Shown piece after piece: positions 1 to 6,998 of a stretch of DNA of 8,093 nucleotides. A program made the position numbers and the translations under genes. The notes under the pieces are model-generated. The model searched no databases and was not told where the DNA came from. It saw only the letters and a program-made list of their open reading frames with translations. This DNA comes from Phycisphaera mikurensis NBRC 102666 (lineage in GTDB: Bacteria > Planctomycetota > Phycisphaerae > Phycisphaerales > SM1A02), in contig CAMBSR010000095.1 of assembly GCA_945870475.1 (NCBI GenBank), positions 1 through 8,093 of the forward strand. The letters run 5' to 3'. How positions within the stretch are numbered: position 1 is the stretch's first letter; each line of letters opens with the position of its first letter.

Positions 1-756
1 GCCCGGCTCAAGCCGAAGGCGAAGCCTGCGCCGTCGCGCTTCGGCGGGTTCATCGTTGCGCTGCTTGTCCTCGTCTCCGCGGCGGCGATCGCCGTGGCGT
101 TCGACCTGGTGGACGTGCGTGCGCTCATCGCGCGTGCACGCGGATTGGCAGGCACCGCGCCTGCGGAGACGCCGGTCTCCACGGAATCAACGGCGAAGGG
201 CGGGGTGCCCGCCCCGGCAACGCTCGCCGAGCTGCGCATCGTGAGTGCGCCGAGCGGCGCGCTGGTCACCGTGGACGGCGAGCCGCGCGGCAGGACGCCG
301 GCGGTGGTGCTGCTGCCGGGCGGTGCGGCGCAGCATGCCGTCGCCGTGGCGCTCGAAGGCTGGCGCGAGTGGCGCGGCGCGTGGAAGGTCGGCGACGCTG
401 CCGTGATCGCCGCGAACCTGGCGCCCCTTGCCGAAGGCGATTCGCTGGTGCGGGTCTTCGCGCTCGATGTCGGCGAGCTGCCGCGGGGCACGTCGCTGCG
501 GCTGCGTTCGAAGCTGCGCGCGGAGCCGTCAGGAACGGACGGCGCGCTGCGTTCGGGCACGGTGTGCGTGGAGATCCCGTTCACCCGCGCGCCCGGCGGC
601 GCGTGGTCGCCCGCCGATGCGCTGGTGCTCGTGGCGGCCCACGCCGACGGCTCGCCTGCGGAGATCGAGTTCGGCGTCACGCGCGGCAAGGGCGAGGTTC
701 GCCCGACGCTCGTGCCCGACGATGCCGGCACGCGCGTCCGCGTCCGCGTCCACTGA
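1..756 (+). CDS. Membrane-anchored PEGA-domain protein, 5'-truncated by the window
   Basis: The frame is open from the first base and ends at TGA 754-756, giving 251 visible residues with no start in view. Visible residues 1-13 are basic and proline-rich. Residues about 16-34 form one hydrophobic membrane segment (FIVALLVLVSAAAIAVAF region). A short Ala/Pro/Thr linker follows, then a PEGA domain at about 76-124, recognised by the core SAPSGALVTVDGEPRGRTP and the later GW pair. The remaining ~125 residues are beta-rich in appearance and I do not recognise them. PEGA domains are beta-sandwich modules found on surface-layer proteins and on the outer side of bacterial Ser/Thr kinases, so the unseen N-terminus could be a cytoplasmic kinase or other domain; that is inference. 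The protein ends in an alternating RVRVRVH encoded by three copies of a hexamer. It converges on pilC/gspF and may be unrelated to the pilus cluster. Confidence 0.8.
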   Translation, partial: ARLKPKAKPAPSRFGGFIVALLVLVSAAAIAVAFDLVDVRALIARARGLAGTAPAETPVSTESTAKGGVPAPATLAELRIVSAPSGALVTVDGEPRGRTPAVVLLPGGAAQHAVAVALEGWREWRGAWKVGDAAVIAANLAPLAEGDSLVRVFALDVGELPRGTSLRLRSKLRAEPSGTDGALRSGTVCVEIPFTRAPGGAWSPADALVLVAAHADGSPAEIEFGVTRGKGEVRPTLVPDDAGTRVRVRVH

Positions 757-771
757 CCCGCTGCGCCGGCC

Positions 772-2055
772 TCAGTGCGGGCGCATGTTCTTCGACATGT
801 TGAAGATCGGGAGGAGCATGGCCGAGGCGATGCCGCCGACCACCGCACCCATGCCGACGATCATGATCGGTTCCACCAGGCTGGTGGTGCTCTTCACGGC
901 GATGTCGAGGTCGTCCTCGGCCGCGGTGGCCGCGTGCTCGAGCACCTCGGAGAGGCGGCCGGACTTCTCGCCGCTGGCGATCATGGCCACCACGTTGCGC
1001 GGCACGAAGTCGAACTCGCGGAAGGTGGGGGCGATCTCCTGGCCCTTGCTGATGCGGTCCTCGAGCGTCTCCCAGAGCTTGGTGTAGTGCACGTTCCCGG
1101 TGACGTCGCGGCAGATGCGAACCACGTCCACCAGCGAGACGCCCGCGGCCAGGAGCGTGGCCATGGTGCTCGAGAAGCGCACGAGGTACAGGCAGCGGAA
1201 CATGTGCCCGAGCACCGGCATGCGGAGCTTGAGCGTGTCGAGCATGATGCGCCCGGTCTCGGTGCGCACGTACCACCACGTGCCGCCGACGATCGCCAGC
1301 ATCGCGGGGACATAGATCATCCAGCCGGTGCGGAGGAAGCCGCTCAGCCAGACCAGCGCCTTGGTGGGCGCGGGCAGGCGGTCGCCCTGCGCCTTGAAGA
1401 GCGGGGCGAACTTCGGGAGCACGAACACCATGATGACCGTGACGGCGAGCACCGCCACCACCATCATGATGGCCGGGTACATCATGGCACCCTTGATCTG
1501 CTTGGCGGTCTTGCGCGCCTTGGAGAGGTCCTTGGCCACGCGGGTGAGCATCTCGTCGAGCTTGCCCGACGCTTCCGCGGCCCGCATCAGCGAGACGAGG
1601 ATGGTGGGGAACACCTGCGGATACTTGGCGAGCACGGCGCTGAAGTCCTCGCCCTCGCACACGTCCGCCTTGATGAGGCGCACGAATTCCGCGACGTCCT
1701 TCTTGGAGGCCTGGTCCGCGAAGGTCTCGAGCGATTCGGCGAGCGGCACGCCGGTGCGCAGCATCACCGCCAGCTGCTGGCAGAAGCTGACCACGTCGTC
1801 CTTGCCCATGGCGCGCGAGAGGCGCTTGCGCAGGCGGACGGGATCCGATTCCTGGCCCACCGCGGACCCGAGGTCGCCGAGCTCCACGGAGAGGATCGCC
1901 AGGCCCTGGCGGCGCAGCTCGCGTACGGCGGACGCGTGGTCCGCCGCCTCGACCACGCCGCGGACCATGTCGCCGCCTTCCGAGCGTCGTGCGCGGTAGG
2001 TGAACTTGCGGCTTTCGCCTGCACTCTCGATGTTGCGTTCAGCGGCGGCAGGCAC
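772..2055 (-). CDS. pilC: Inner-membrane platform protein, PilC/GspF family
   Basis: This 427-residue protein is the polytopic platform of type IV pilus and type II secretion machines; it sits in the inner membrane and is turned or moved by the PilB/GspE ATPase during subunit assembly. The N-terminus carries the family's FTYRAR start (residues 18-23). Two copies of the T2SSF domain follow, at about 91-215 and 293-416, each beginning near the FCQQLAVMLRTGVPL and FSSTMATLLAAGVSL signatures. Membrane segments lie at about 193-213, 246-263 and 392-415. Length is normal for the family (about 400). The start is GTG at 2055, chosen because GGAGGT lies 5 nt upstream and no closer start exists. The gene overlaps the end of pilB by 17 bp, which suggests translational coupling. 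It is the last gene of the operon, and its stop lies 15 bp from that of the convergent PEGA gene. Confidence 0.96.
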   Translation of the reverse strand: MPAAAERNIESAGESRKFTYRARRSEGGDMVRGVVEAADHASAVRELRRQGLAILSVELGDLGSAVGQESDPVRLRKRLSRAMGKDDVVSFCQQLAVMLRTGVPLAESLETFADQASKKDVAEFVRLIKADVCEGEDFSAVLAKYPQVFPTILVSLMRAAEASGKLDEMLTRVAKDLSKARKTAKQIKGAMMYPAIMMVVAVLAVTVIMVFVLPKFAPLFKAQGDRLPAPTKALVWLSGFLRTGWMIYVPAMLAIVGGTWWYVRTETGRIMLDTLKLRMPVLGHMFRCLYLVRFSSTMATLLAAGVSLVDVVRICRDVTGNVHYTKLWETLEDRISKGQEIAPTFREFDFVPRNVVAMIASGEKSGRLSEVLEHAATAAEDDLDIAVKSTTSLVEPIMIVGMGAVVGGIASAMLLPIFNMSKNMRPH

Positions 2056-3835
2056 CGTAGACCTCCTCGATCGTGGTGTGGCCCTCGAGCACCTTCTGCA
2101 CGCCGTCGTCCCAGAGGGTCTGGAACTTCCCGTCGCGCAGGACCTCGCGGATCTTGGCCGGCTCGGCGTTGGCGCAGATGGCGTCCACCAGGCGCTCGTC
2201 CGGCACCATCAGTTCGTAGACGCCCAGTCGACCGGAGAGCCCGGTCTCGTGGCACTTGCGGCAGCCGCTTCCCTTCCAGAGCCTGGTGCAGCCCTGCGCG
2301 TACTCGCCCAGCGACATCAGCTGCTGCGCATCGGGCGCGTACTCGGTCTTGCACTGGCTGCAGACGCGGCGCACCAGGCGCTGCGCAAGCACGCCCTTGA
2401 GGCTCGCGGCCACCAGGAAGGGCTCGACGCCCAGGTTCTGGAGGCGGGTGATGCTGCTGGGGGCGTCGTTGGTGTGCAGGGTGCTGAGCACCAGGTGGCC
2501 GGTGAGCGCGGCCTGGACGGCGATCTGCGCGGTCTCGCCGTCGCGGATCTCGCCCACCATGATGATGTCCGGGTCCTGGCGGAGCAGGGCGCGGAGCGCG
2601 CCGGCGAAGGTGAAGCCCGCCTTCGGGCTGATCTGCGCCTGGTGCACGCCCTCGAGGTTCGCCTCGACCGGGTCCTCGACGGTGGACACGTTGTTGGCCA
2701 CGGTGTCGAAGGTGCCGAGCGCCGAGTAGAGCGTGGTGGACTTGCCGCTGCCGGTCGGGCCGGTGACGAGCACGATGCCGTACGGCTGGTCGATGACGCC
2801 CTGGAAGTCGGCCAGCATCTTCGGCCGGAAGCCGAGCTTCTCCAGGCCGAGCTTGGCGGTCGAGACATCCACGATGCGCATGACGATCTTCTCGCCGAAC
2901 TTGCCGGGGAGCGTGCTGACGCGCAGGTCGATGGGCTTGCCCTTGACGCGCACGGAGATCTCGCCGTCCTGCGGGATGCGGCGCTCGGAGATGTCCAGGT
3001 GGGACATGATCTTGATGCGGCTCGAGATGGCCGCATGCATGCGGTACGGCGGGGTCATCTTGTGGAAGAGCACGCCGTCGATGCGGTAGCGCACGCGCAG
3101 GTTGCCTTCGTCGGGCTCGATGTGGATGTCGCTGGCGCCCTCGGCGGCGGCGCTGCAGATGATGAAGTTGACGAGCTTCACCACCGGGCCGACGTCGTCG
3201 GCGGCGTCGAAGCCCACCATCTCGTCGACCTGCTTCTCCTGCAGCTGGTAGTCGGCCTCGTTGGTGCCGTCGAAGAGGTCGGCGACCAGTTCCTCGGCCT
3301 GCTTGTTGACGTTCTCCGCGGCGCGGGTCGGGTCGCTCAGGAGCTGGTCGATGCGCTCGTCGGGCGAGGCCACGAAGCGCACCTTGAAGCCGGTCTCGCG
3401 GGCGACCAGTTCCTCGACGAAGTAGTTCTGCGGGTCGGCGGTGGCCACCACCAGCTCGTTGCCGGCGAGGAACAGCGGGCAGATGCGGTGCTCGCGGCGC
3501 AGCGATTCCGGGATCAGCGCCATGGCGCCTTCCTCGAACATGGCCGCGGGCTCGTCCACGAACTCCACGCCGCGGCTCTTGGCCACGGCGCGCAGGAGGA
3601 CGGTCTTGTCGACCATGCCGAGCTGCACCAGCACCTCGCCCAGGAGCAGGCGCTGCCCGCCCTTCACCTGCGCGGCAAGCGCCTGGCGGAGCTGGTCCGT
3701 GCTGAGCGTGCCGTCCTCCACCAGGATCTGCCCGAGGGGCGGCAGCGTGGCCAGCTCCAGGTTCAGGGGCCGGGTGGCGTGGTCGTCGCGGCGGACGCCG
3801 TTGTTGCCGTGGCCGTAGTCGTGCGAATGGCTCAC
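2039..3835 (-). CDS. pilB: Assembly ATPase of the PilB/GspE/MshE family
   Basis: This 598-residue cytoplasmic hexameric ATPase powers filament extension or secretion. Residues about 30-170 form a T2SSE N-terminal (MshEN-like) domain with two repeats, starting PLGQILVEDG (33-42) and LLGEVLVQLG (64-73). The motor domain has Walker A GPTGSGKST (359-367), the Asp box EDPVE (387-391), Walker B DPDIIMVGEIRD (421-432) and the His box TLHTNDA (452-458). A zinc-binding tetracysteine is present as C492/C495 and C525/C528, typical of extension ATPases and absent from retraction ATPases (PilT). All catalytic motifs look intact. The GTG start overlaps the previous stop as GTGA, with GGAGG 6 nt upstream. 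The first ten residues include three His. PilB and GspE cannot be told apart from sequence alone; the separate pilM and pilN genes favour a pilus-type name. Confidence 0.97.
   Translation of the reverse strand: MSHSHDYGHGNNGVRRDDHATRPLNLELATLPPLGQILVEDGTLSTDQLRQALAAQVKGGQRLLLGEVLVQLGMVDKTVLLRAVAKSRGVEFVDEPAAMFEEGAMALIPESLRREHRICPLFLAGNELVVATADPQNYFVEELVARETGFKVRFVASPDERIDQLLSDPTRAAENVNKQAEELVADLFDGTNEADYQLQEKQVDEMVGFDAADDVGPVVKLVNFIICSAAAEGASDIHIEPDEGNLRVRYRIDGVLFHKMTPPYRMHAAISSRIKIMSHLDISERRIPQDGEISVRVKGKPIDLRVSTLPGKFGEKIVMRIVDVSTAKLGLEKLGFRPKMLADFQGVIDQPYGIVLVTGPTGSGKSTTLYSALGTFDTVANNVSTVEDPVEANLEGVHQAQISPKAGFTFAGALRALLRQDPDIIMVGEIRDGETAQIAVQAALTGHLVLSTLHTNDAPSSITRLQNLGVEPFLVAASLKGVLAQRLVRRVCSQCKTEYAPDAQQLMSLGEYAQGCTRLWKGSGCRKCHETGLSGRLGVYELMVPDERLVDAICANAEPAKIREVLRDGKFQTLWDDGVQKVLEGHTTIEEVYGACRR
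2061..2066 (-). promoter_or_regulatory. Shine-Dalgarno deciding the pilC GTG start
   Basis: GGAGGT on the minus strand, 5 nt before the GTG at 2055-2053 and inside the 3' end of pilB. It supports a GTG start 28 residues upstream of the first in-frame ATG and hence the 17-bp overlap with pilB. Confidence 0.8.
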
Positions 3836-4413
3836 TTCCTGCCTCCCTTGCCTGCCGCGGGTGCCGAGGCGCCCTTGGCTGCGATGCGTGCATAGCCGAT
3901 TTCTGCGCGGCGGCCGCCCTCACGGAGGACGACGCGGCGCTCCTGGATTTCCTCGACCGTGAAGCGGCGGCCCTCGCCGTCGACGAGCTCGTCGCCGACG
4001 CCGACGGTCTCCTCGCCGATCACCGCGTACTCGCCGGCGATGATCGCGCGCAGCAGCAGCCCGCTGGGGGCCGGTGCGTTGCCGGTGACGTTCGATGCGG
4101 CGCCGCCGGTGCTTCCCTGGGCGGGCGCTGCCTCGGCCACCATGAAGAACGGGCGGAACGGGTCGCGCGCGGGGCGCGTCTCGAGCGTGAGCTCCATGCG
4201 CGCGCGGGGGGCGTCGACGATCCGCGGTGCGGCCGCGGGTGCCGCGGCGACCACGGCCACCGAGGCGGCGGCCTTGGCGGGCTTGAGCATGGACTTGGCG
4301 GCCACGGCGCCGACGGACACGGTGGCAACCGCGATGAGCGTGGCGAACTGCTTCGGCTTGACGCCGAGGCGGTCGCAGAGCTGCTGCCAGCGGACGGCGA
4401 GGGGCGCGCTCAC
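3832..4413 (-). CDS. PilP/GspC-like bitopic HR-domain protein
   Basis: This 193-residue protein has a short cytoplasmic N-terminus, one membrane segment at about 22-40, an Ala/Pro/Val-rich linker to about residue 70, and a C-terminal domain. That domain opens with RDPFRPFF (83-90), the Arg-Asp-Pro-Phe signature shared by PilP and GspC. It continues at about 118-172 as a small beta domain (LLLRAIIAGEYAVIG, then GDELVDGEGRRFTVEEI, then VVLREGG) like the homology region that contacts the secretin N0 domain. Its position between pilO and pilB matches PilP. Proteobacterial PilP is a lipoprotein; this one has no lipobox Cys and is anchored like GspC. The frame stays open far upstream, but the GTG at 4413 is chosen because it overlaps the pilO stop as GTGA with AAGGAGG 7 nt before it. 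The assignment rests on short motifs and context. Confidence 0.78.
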   Translation of the reverse strand: MSAPLAVRWQQLCDRLGVKPKQFATLIAVATVSVGAVAAKSMLKPAKAAASVAVVAAAPAAAPRIVDAPRARMELTLETRPARDPFRPFFMVAEAAPAQGSTGGAASNVTGNAPAPSGLLLRAIIAGEYAVIGEETVGVGDELVDGEGRRFTVEEIQERRVVLREGGRRAEIGYARIAAKGASAPAAGKGGRK

Positions 4414-5042
4414 GGGCGGGCCTCCTTCGCGGGCTTCGCCTGGCGGTCGAACCACTCCTCGAAGAGCATGGTCGCGCGCACCGTGGGGTTGCCCAGGGTT
4501 GCCTGTTCGGCGGGGCTGCTGATGACGACGATCTCGATGGAGCGCGGCGTGACCAGCTGGTCGACCGCCTCGGCTGCATCGACCACGCCGAAGACGCTGT
4601 CGAAGGTGCCGGTCATCTCGACGGTGACCTCGCGGCGCATCACGGGTCCGTCGGCGGCGATGCCGTCGACGGGCGCGAGCACGCTGGTGCGGATCGACTG
4701 CTCGCGGACCACCGTGCCATCGGTGGGGCGGGTGATCGCGGAGAGGAGGTGGTCGCGGTCGGTGCCCTCGGCGAGCGGGCGGCAGCGGCGGCTGCACTCC
4801 TCGCGGAGCTCGGAGACGCTGCGTTCCATGAGCTTGAGGTTGTTGCGCTGGGAGATGTTCTCGCCGCTCACGGCTTCGAGGCGCTGTGCCTCGTCCTGCA
4901 TGCGCAGGGCGCGGACGTAATTCGGGATCACGAAGAGCGTGGTCACCAGGATCGCGCCGAGCGCCGGGCCGACGGCCCAGACCATCAGGTCGCGGTCGAG
5001 CGCCGCACGCACGCGGAACGGAATGGATCCGAGGACGTTCAT
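4410..5042 (-). CDS. pilO: PilO/GspM-like alignment-complex protein
   Basis: This 210-residue bitopic inner-membrane protein has a basic, cytoplasmic first 19 residues, a membrane segment at about 20-40, a periplasmic coiled-coil-like stretch at about 45-85 rich in Glu/Arg/Leu, and a C-terminal alpha/beta domain at about 95-197. The last contains REVTVEMTGTFDSVFGVVDAAE (reported here as residues 137-158), typical of the strand-helix unit of the PilO ferredoxin-like fold. In the family, PilO pairs with PilN and the PilP-like protein to couple the platform to the secretin. Two Cys lie four residues apart (C83, C87) at the end of the coiled coil. The ATG start overlaps the pilN stop as ATGA, with AAGGAGG 7 nt upstream. 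Sequence conservation in this family is low; topology, length and gene order carry much of the call. Confidence 0.85.
   Translation of the reverse strand: MNVLGSIPFRVRAALDRDLMVWAVGPALGAILVTTLFVIPNYVRALRMQDEAQRLEAVSGENISQRNNLKLMERSVSELREECSRRCRPLAEGTDRDHLLSAITRPTDGTVVREQSIRTSVLAPVDGIAADGPVMRREVTVEMTGTFDSVFGVVDAAEAVDQLVTPRSIEIVVISSPAEQATLGNPTVRATMLFEEWFDRQAKPAKEARP
4421..4427 (-). promoter_or_regulatory. Shine-Dalgarno deciding the pilP-like GTG start
   Basis: AAGGAGG on the minus strand, 7 nt before the GTG at 4413-4411, within the last codons of pilO. It fixes the start of the pilP-like gene even though its frame remains open for a further 128 codons upstream. Confidence 0.8.
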
Positions 5043-5737
5043 CGCGAAGCCTCCTTCGTGCCGGCCACGACCGCGGTGCCGGGCCGGACGTACTTGACGT
5101 CGAGCGGCACGCGGCAGGTGACCTTGAATTCCTGGACGTGCGAGCCCGGCACGTCGATGGGCTTGTTCTCCGAGACGGTCACCGCGTCGAAGGGCTTGGT
5201 GTTGGCAAGCTTCCGCTCCAGCTCGTAGAGGTCCGCGTTGCCGGCCGCGTAGCCACCGATCGTCACTTCCATCCAGCGGGTGGTGGCCTTGGCGGCCGCC
5301 TTTCCGGCGGCATCCGCCTTCGCGGGGCGGTCCTTGGCGGCATCGGCTGCCTTTGCGGCGGCGTCGTCCTTCACTTCCAGGCGCAGCATCGACAGGCTGG
5401 TGCGCTCCGGCATCAGGTGGGTGATGGTGGCCACCAGGTCGCTCTGCTCGACGGGCAGCGCCAGGCGGTCGTAGACCGACAGGTAGCGATGGAGCTCGCG
5501 CTGCTGCTCGGCAAGGCGGTCGACCACGTCATCGACCTTCGATGCGCTCGTGGTGAGGGCGAGCGAGACCGCGCGGCGCGACTCGGCCTCGCGGGAGCGG
5601 TTCCAGCTGTGTGCGGCCACGCCGACGACCATTGCCCCGAGCAGGCCGAGCAGCAGGACGCTGCGGCGGCGCGACGCCGCCATCACGCCGCGGCGGCGGA
5701 ACTCGCTGGGCAGGAAGTCGACGACGAACTCGCTCAC
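5039..5737 (-). CDS. pilN: PilN/GspL-C-like alignment-complex protein
   Basis: This 232-residue bitopic protein begins with VDFLPSEF (residues 6-13), equivalent to the short cytoplasmic INLLP-type motif by which PilN docks into the PilM groove. A membrane segment lies at about 26-43, followed by a coiled-coil-like region at about 50-90 and a periplasmic ferredoxin-like domain from about 108 onward (SLSMLRLEV, then WMEVTIGGYA, then FKVTCRVPL). Between the first and second strands sits a low-complexity Ala/Lys/Asp insertion at about 123-153. The upstream frame is open, but the start is placed at GTG 5737 because it forms a GTGA overlap with the pilM stop, has GGAG 7 nt upstream, and gives the expected N-terminus. 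It lies between pilM and pilO exactly as in known pilMNO operons. Confidence 0.88.
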   Translation of the reverse strand: MSEFVVDFLPSEFRRRGVMAASRRRSVLLLGLLGAMVVGVAAHSWNRSREAESRRAVSLALTTSASKVDDVVDRLAEQQRELHRYLSVYDRLALPVEQSDLVATITHLMPERTSLSMLRLEVKDDAAAKAADAAKDRPAKADAAGKAAAKATTRWMEVTIGGYAAGNADLYELERKLANTKPFDAVTVSENKPIDVPGSHVQEFKVTCRVPLDVKYVRPGTAVVAGTKEASR

Positions 5738-6969
5738 GCGGCGGCTCCGTTGGTCGGTGCAGGGACGGGCTTGGGCTCGGGATCGAGCTGGATGGTGCCG
5801 GTATTCGCCGCGCGCGCCGCCGTGCGCATGGCGGCGGCGGTGCGCTGCTGGATGGCGGTGCGGGCCTGGGCGGCCGGTTCCGGGATGCTGCGGACGTTGC
5901 GTGCCAGCGAGGGCAGCTCGGCGCATGCGGAGCCGATGGCGGCGACCCATTCGTTGCCGTGCATGCAGGCCTCGGGCTCGTCGATCATGCGGATCGGGAC
6001 GGCGAGCGAGGCGCGCACGCCGCACACGCTTTCCACGGTGGCGGCGGCCTGCGGGTCGGTGGCGGCGGGGCCGGTGATGACGATCTCGCGGGGCCACCAG
6101 CCGCCGGCGCTGCGCTCGAAGTGGCGCAGGCAGCGGAGCGACTCCTCGGCGAGCGAGCACCACCGCCAGGCGGTGCCGGACTCGTCGGCGGATGCGTTGT
6201 CGATGGCGATGGCGGCATCGCCCGAGACGATGCGTCCCGTGCTGGTGCGACGGTGCATGGTCATGCCCACCGGCGCCCAGTCGCCGCGGATGGCGCGCAG
6301 GAACGAGACGGCGCCGTCGCGGAGCAGGATCAGCGTCGCGACGCGGTTCTCCAGGTGGATCATCGCGTAGTCGCGGCTCTCCGCCGGGTCGGCGCACTCG
6401 CTGGCGCGCTGGCGGGTCACGGCGCGCAGCGCCGAGAGCGCGGCGTGCTCGATCCGGAAGGCGAGCGTGTTGCTGGAGGAGAGCGCCGCGGACGTGGTGT
6501 CCACCACCTCGCGCGGGAGCACCATCATCAGCACGTCGTTGGAACCGCCGGCGGTGGCGCCGAGGCGGAGGTGGCCGATCACGCTGCGATCGCCGTCGAT
6601 GCCGAAGCGGTCGATGGCCTCGTAGCGGACGCTGTCGGCGAGTTCCTTGTCGCTCATCGCCGGCAGGCGGGCGATGTCGGTCTGGAAGAGCTCGGCGGGC
6701 AGGGTGGCGGCGACGCGCTGGCCGCCGAAGCCGAGGCCTCGGATGGCGTCATGGATGCGCGAGGCCAGCACCTGCGGATCGAGCTTGTGTCCGTTGCCCT
6801 CGAAGGGGGAGCCCGGGATCTCCGCCGCGGCCGTGCAGCGGTATTCGGTGGCGCCGGCCGCAAGCTGCAGGAGACGCACGCTGGAGCGCCCGAAGTCCGC
6901 CGCGATGGGCGCCGACGGGCGATTCCGGGTGATCCAGCTGCTCCGAGATTGCTTTCCGAATCCGAACAT
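5734..6969 (-). CDS. pilM: PilM-family actin-like cytoplasmic protein
   Basis: This 411-residue cytoplasmic protein has the FtsA/PilM actin-like fold and is expected to bind the PilN N-terminus and link the alignment complex to the PilB motor. The phosphate-1 motif is clear at residues 22-36 (IAADFGRSSVRLLQL, D25 kept). The central LPAELFQTDIARLP (90-103) and the downstream RYEAIDRFGID are typical of PilM. The second phosphate motif at about 201-219 reads YAMIHLENRVATLILLRDG, where H205 and E207 stand in place of the usual Asp and Gly. An adenosine-type motif EIVITGPAATDPQ lies at 295-307. The last ~45 residues are an Ala-rich, probably disordered tail beyond the usual ~350-residue length. 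The start is ATG 6969, with AGGAGG 5 nt upstream. It is the first gene of the coupled operon and follows the pilin terminator. Confidence 0.92.
   Translation of the reverse strand: MFGFGKQSRSSWITRNRPSAPIAADFGRSSVRLLQLAAGATEYRCTAAAEIPGSPFEGNGHKLDPQVLASRIHDAIRGLGFGGQRVAATLPAELFQTDIARLPAMSDKELADSVRYEAIDRFGIDGDRSVIGHLRLGATAGGSNDVLMMVLPREVVDTTSAALSSSNTLAFRIEHAALSALRAVTRQRASECADPAESRDYAMIHLENRVATLILLRDGAVSFLRAIRGDWAPVGMTMHRRTSTGRIVSGDAAIAIDNASADESGTAWRWCSLAEESLRCLRHFERSAGGWWPREIVITGPAATDPQAAATVESVCGVRASLAVPIRMIDEPEACMHGNEWVAAIGSACAELPSLARNVRSIPEPAAQARTAIQQRTAAAMRTAARAANTGTIQLDPEPKPVPAPTNGAAA
5745..5748 (-). promoter_or_regulatory. Ribosome-binding site deciding the pilN GTG start
   Basis: GGAG on the minus strand, 7 nt before the GTG at 5737-5735. 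It is the weakest ribosome-binding site among the coupled genes, so pilN translation probably leans on ribosomes finishing pilM. Confidence 0.55.
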
Positions 6970-6998
6970 CAGTGCCTCCTGTCCTGGCTATCCATCGG

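Noticed and set aside
775..2400. A 541-codon plus-strand open frame opposite pilC
   Set aside because: It is antisense to the clear PilC/GspF protein, has a His/Glu/Arg-rich composition with no motif, and lacks a convincing ribosome-binding site.
2000..3895. A 631-codon open frame on the plus strand opposite pilB
   Set aside because: It is exactly antisense to a gene with intact ATPase motifs; its Ala/His/Asp/Leu/Val-heavy composition is what the reverse complement of GC-rich codons gives, and it shows no domain motif.
1764..3923. A 719-codon minus-strand open frame overlapping pilB and pilC
   Set aside because: It is an alternative frame of the same strand, very rich in Arg/Pro/Ala, typical of a frame-shifted shadow in GC-rich DNA.
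4414..4797. Upstream extension of the pilP-like frame
   Set aside because: The extra 128 codons are Arg/Pro/His-rich shadow sequence over pilO; the GTGA overlap and ribosome-binding site fix the start at 4413.
5738..6397. Upstream extension of the pilN frame
   Set aside because: The extension overlaps the conserved pilM reading frame and has shadow composition; the PilN-type N-terminus begins at the GTG at 5737.
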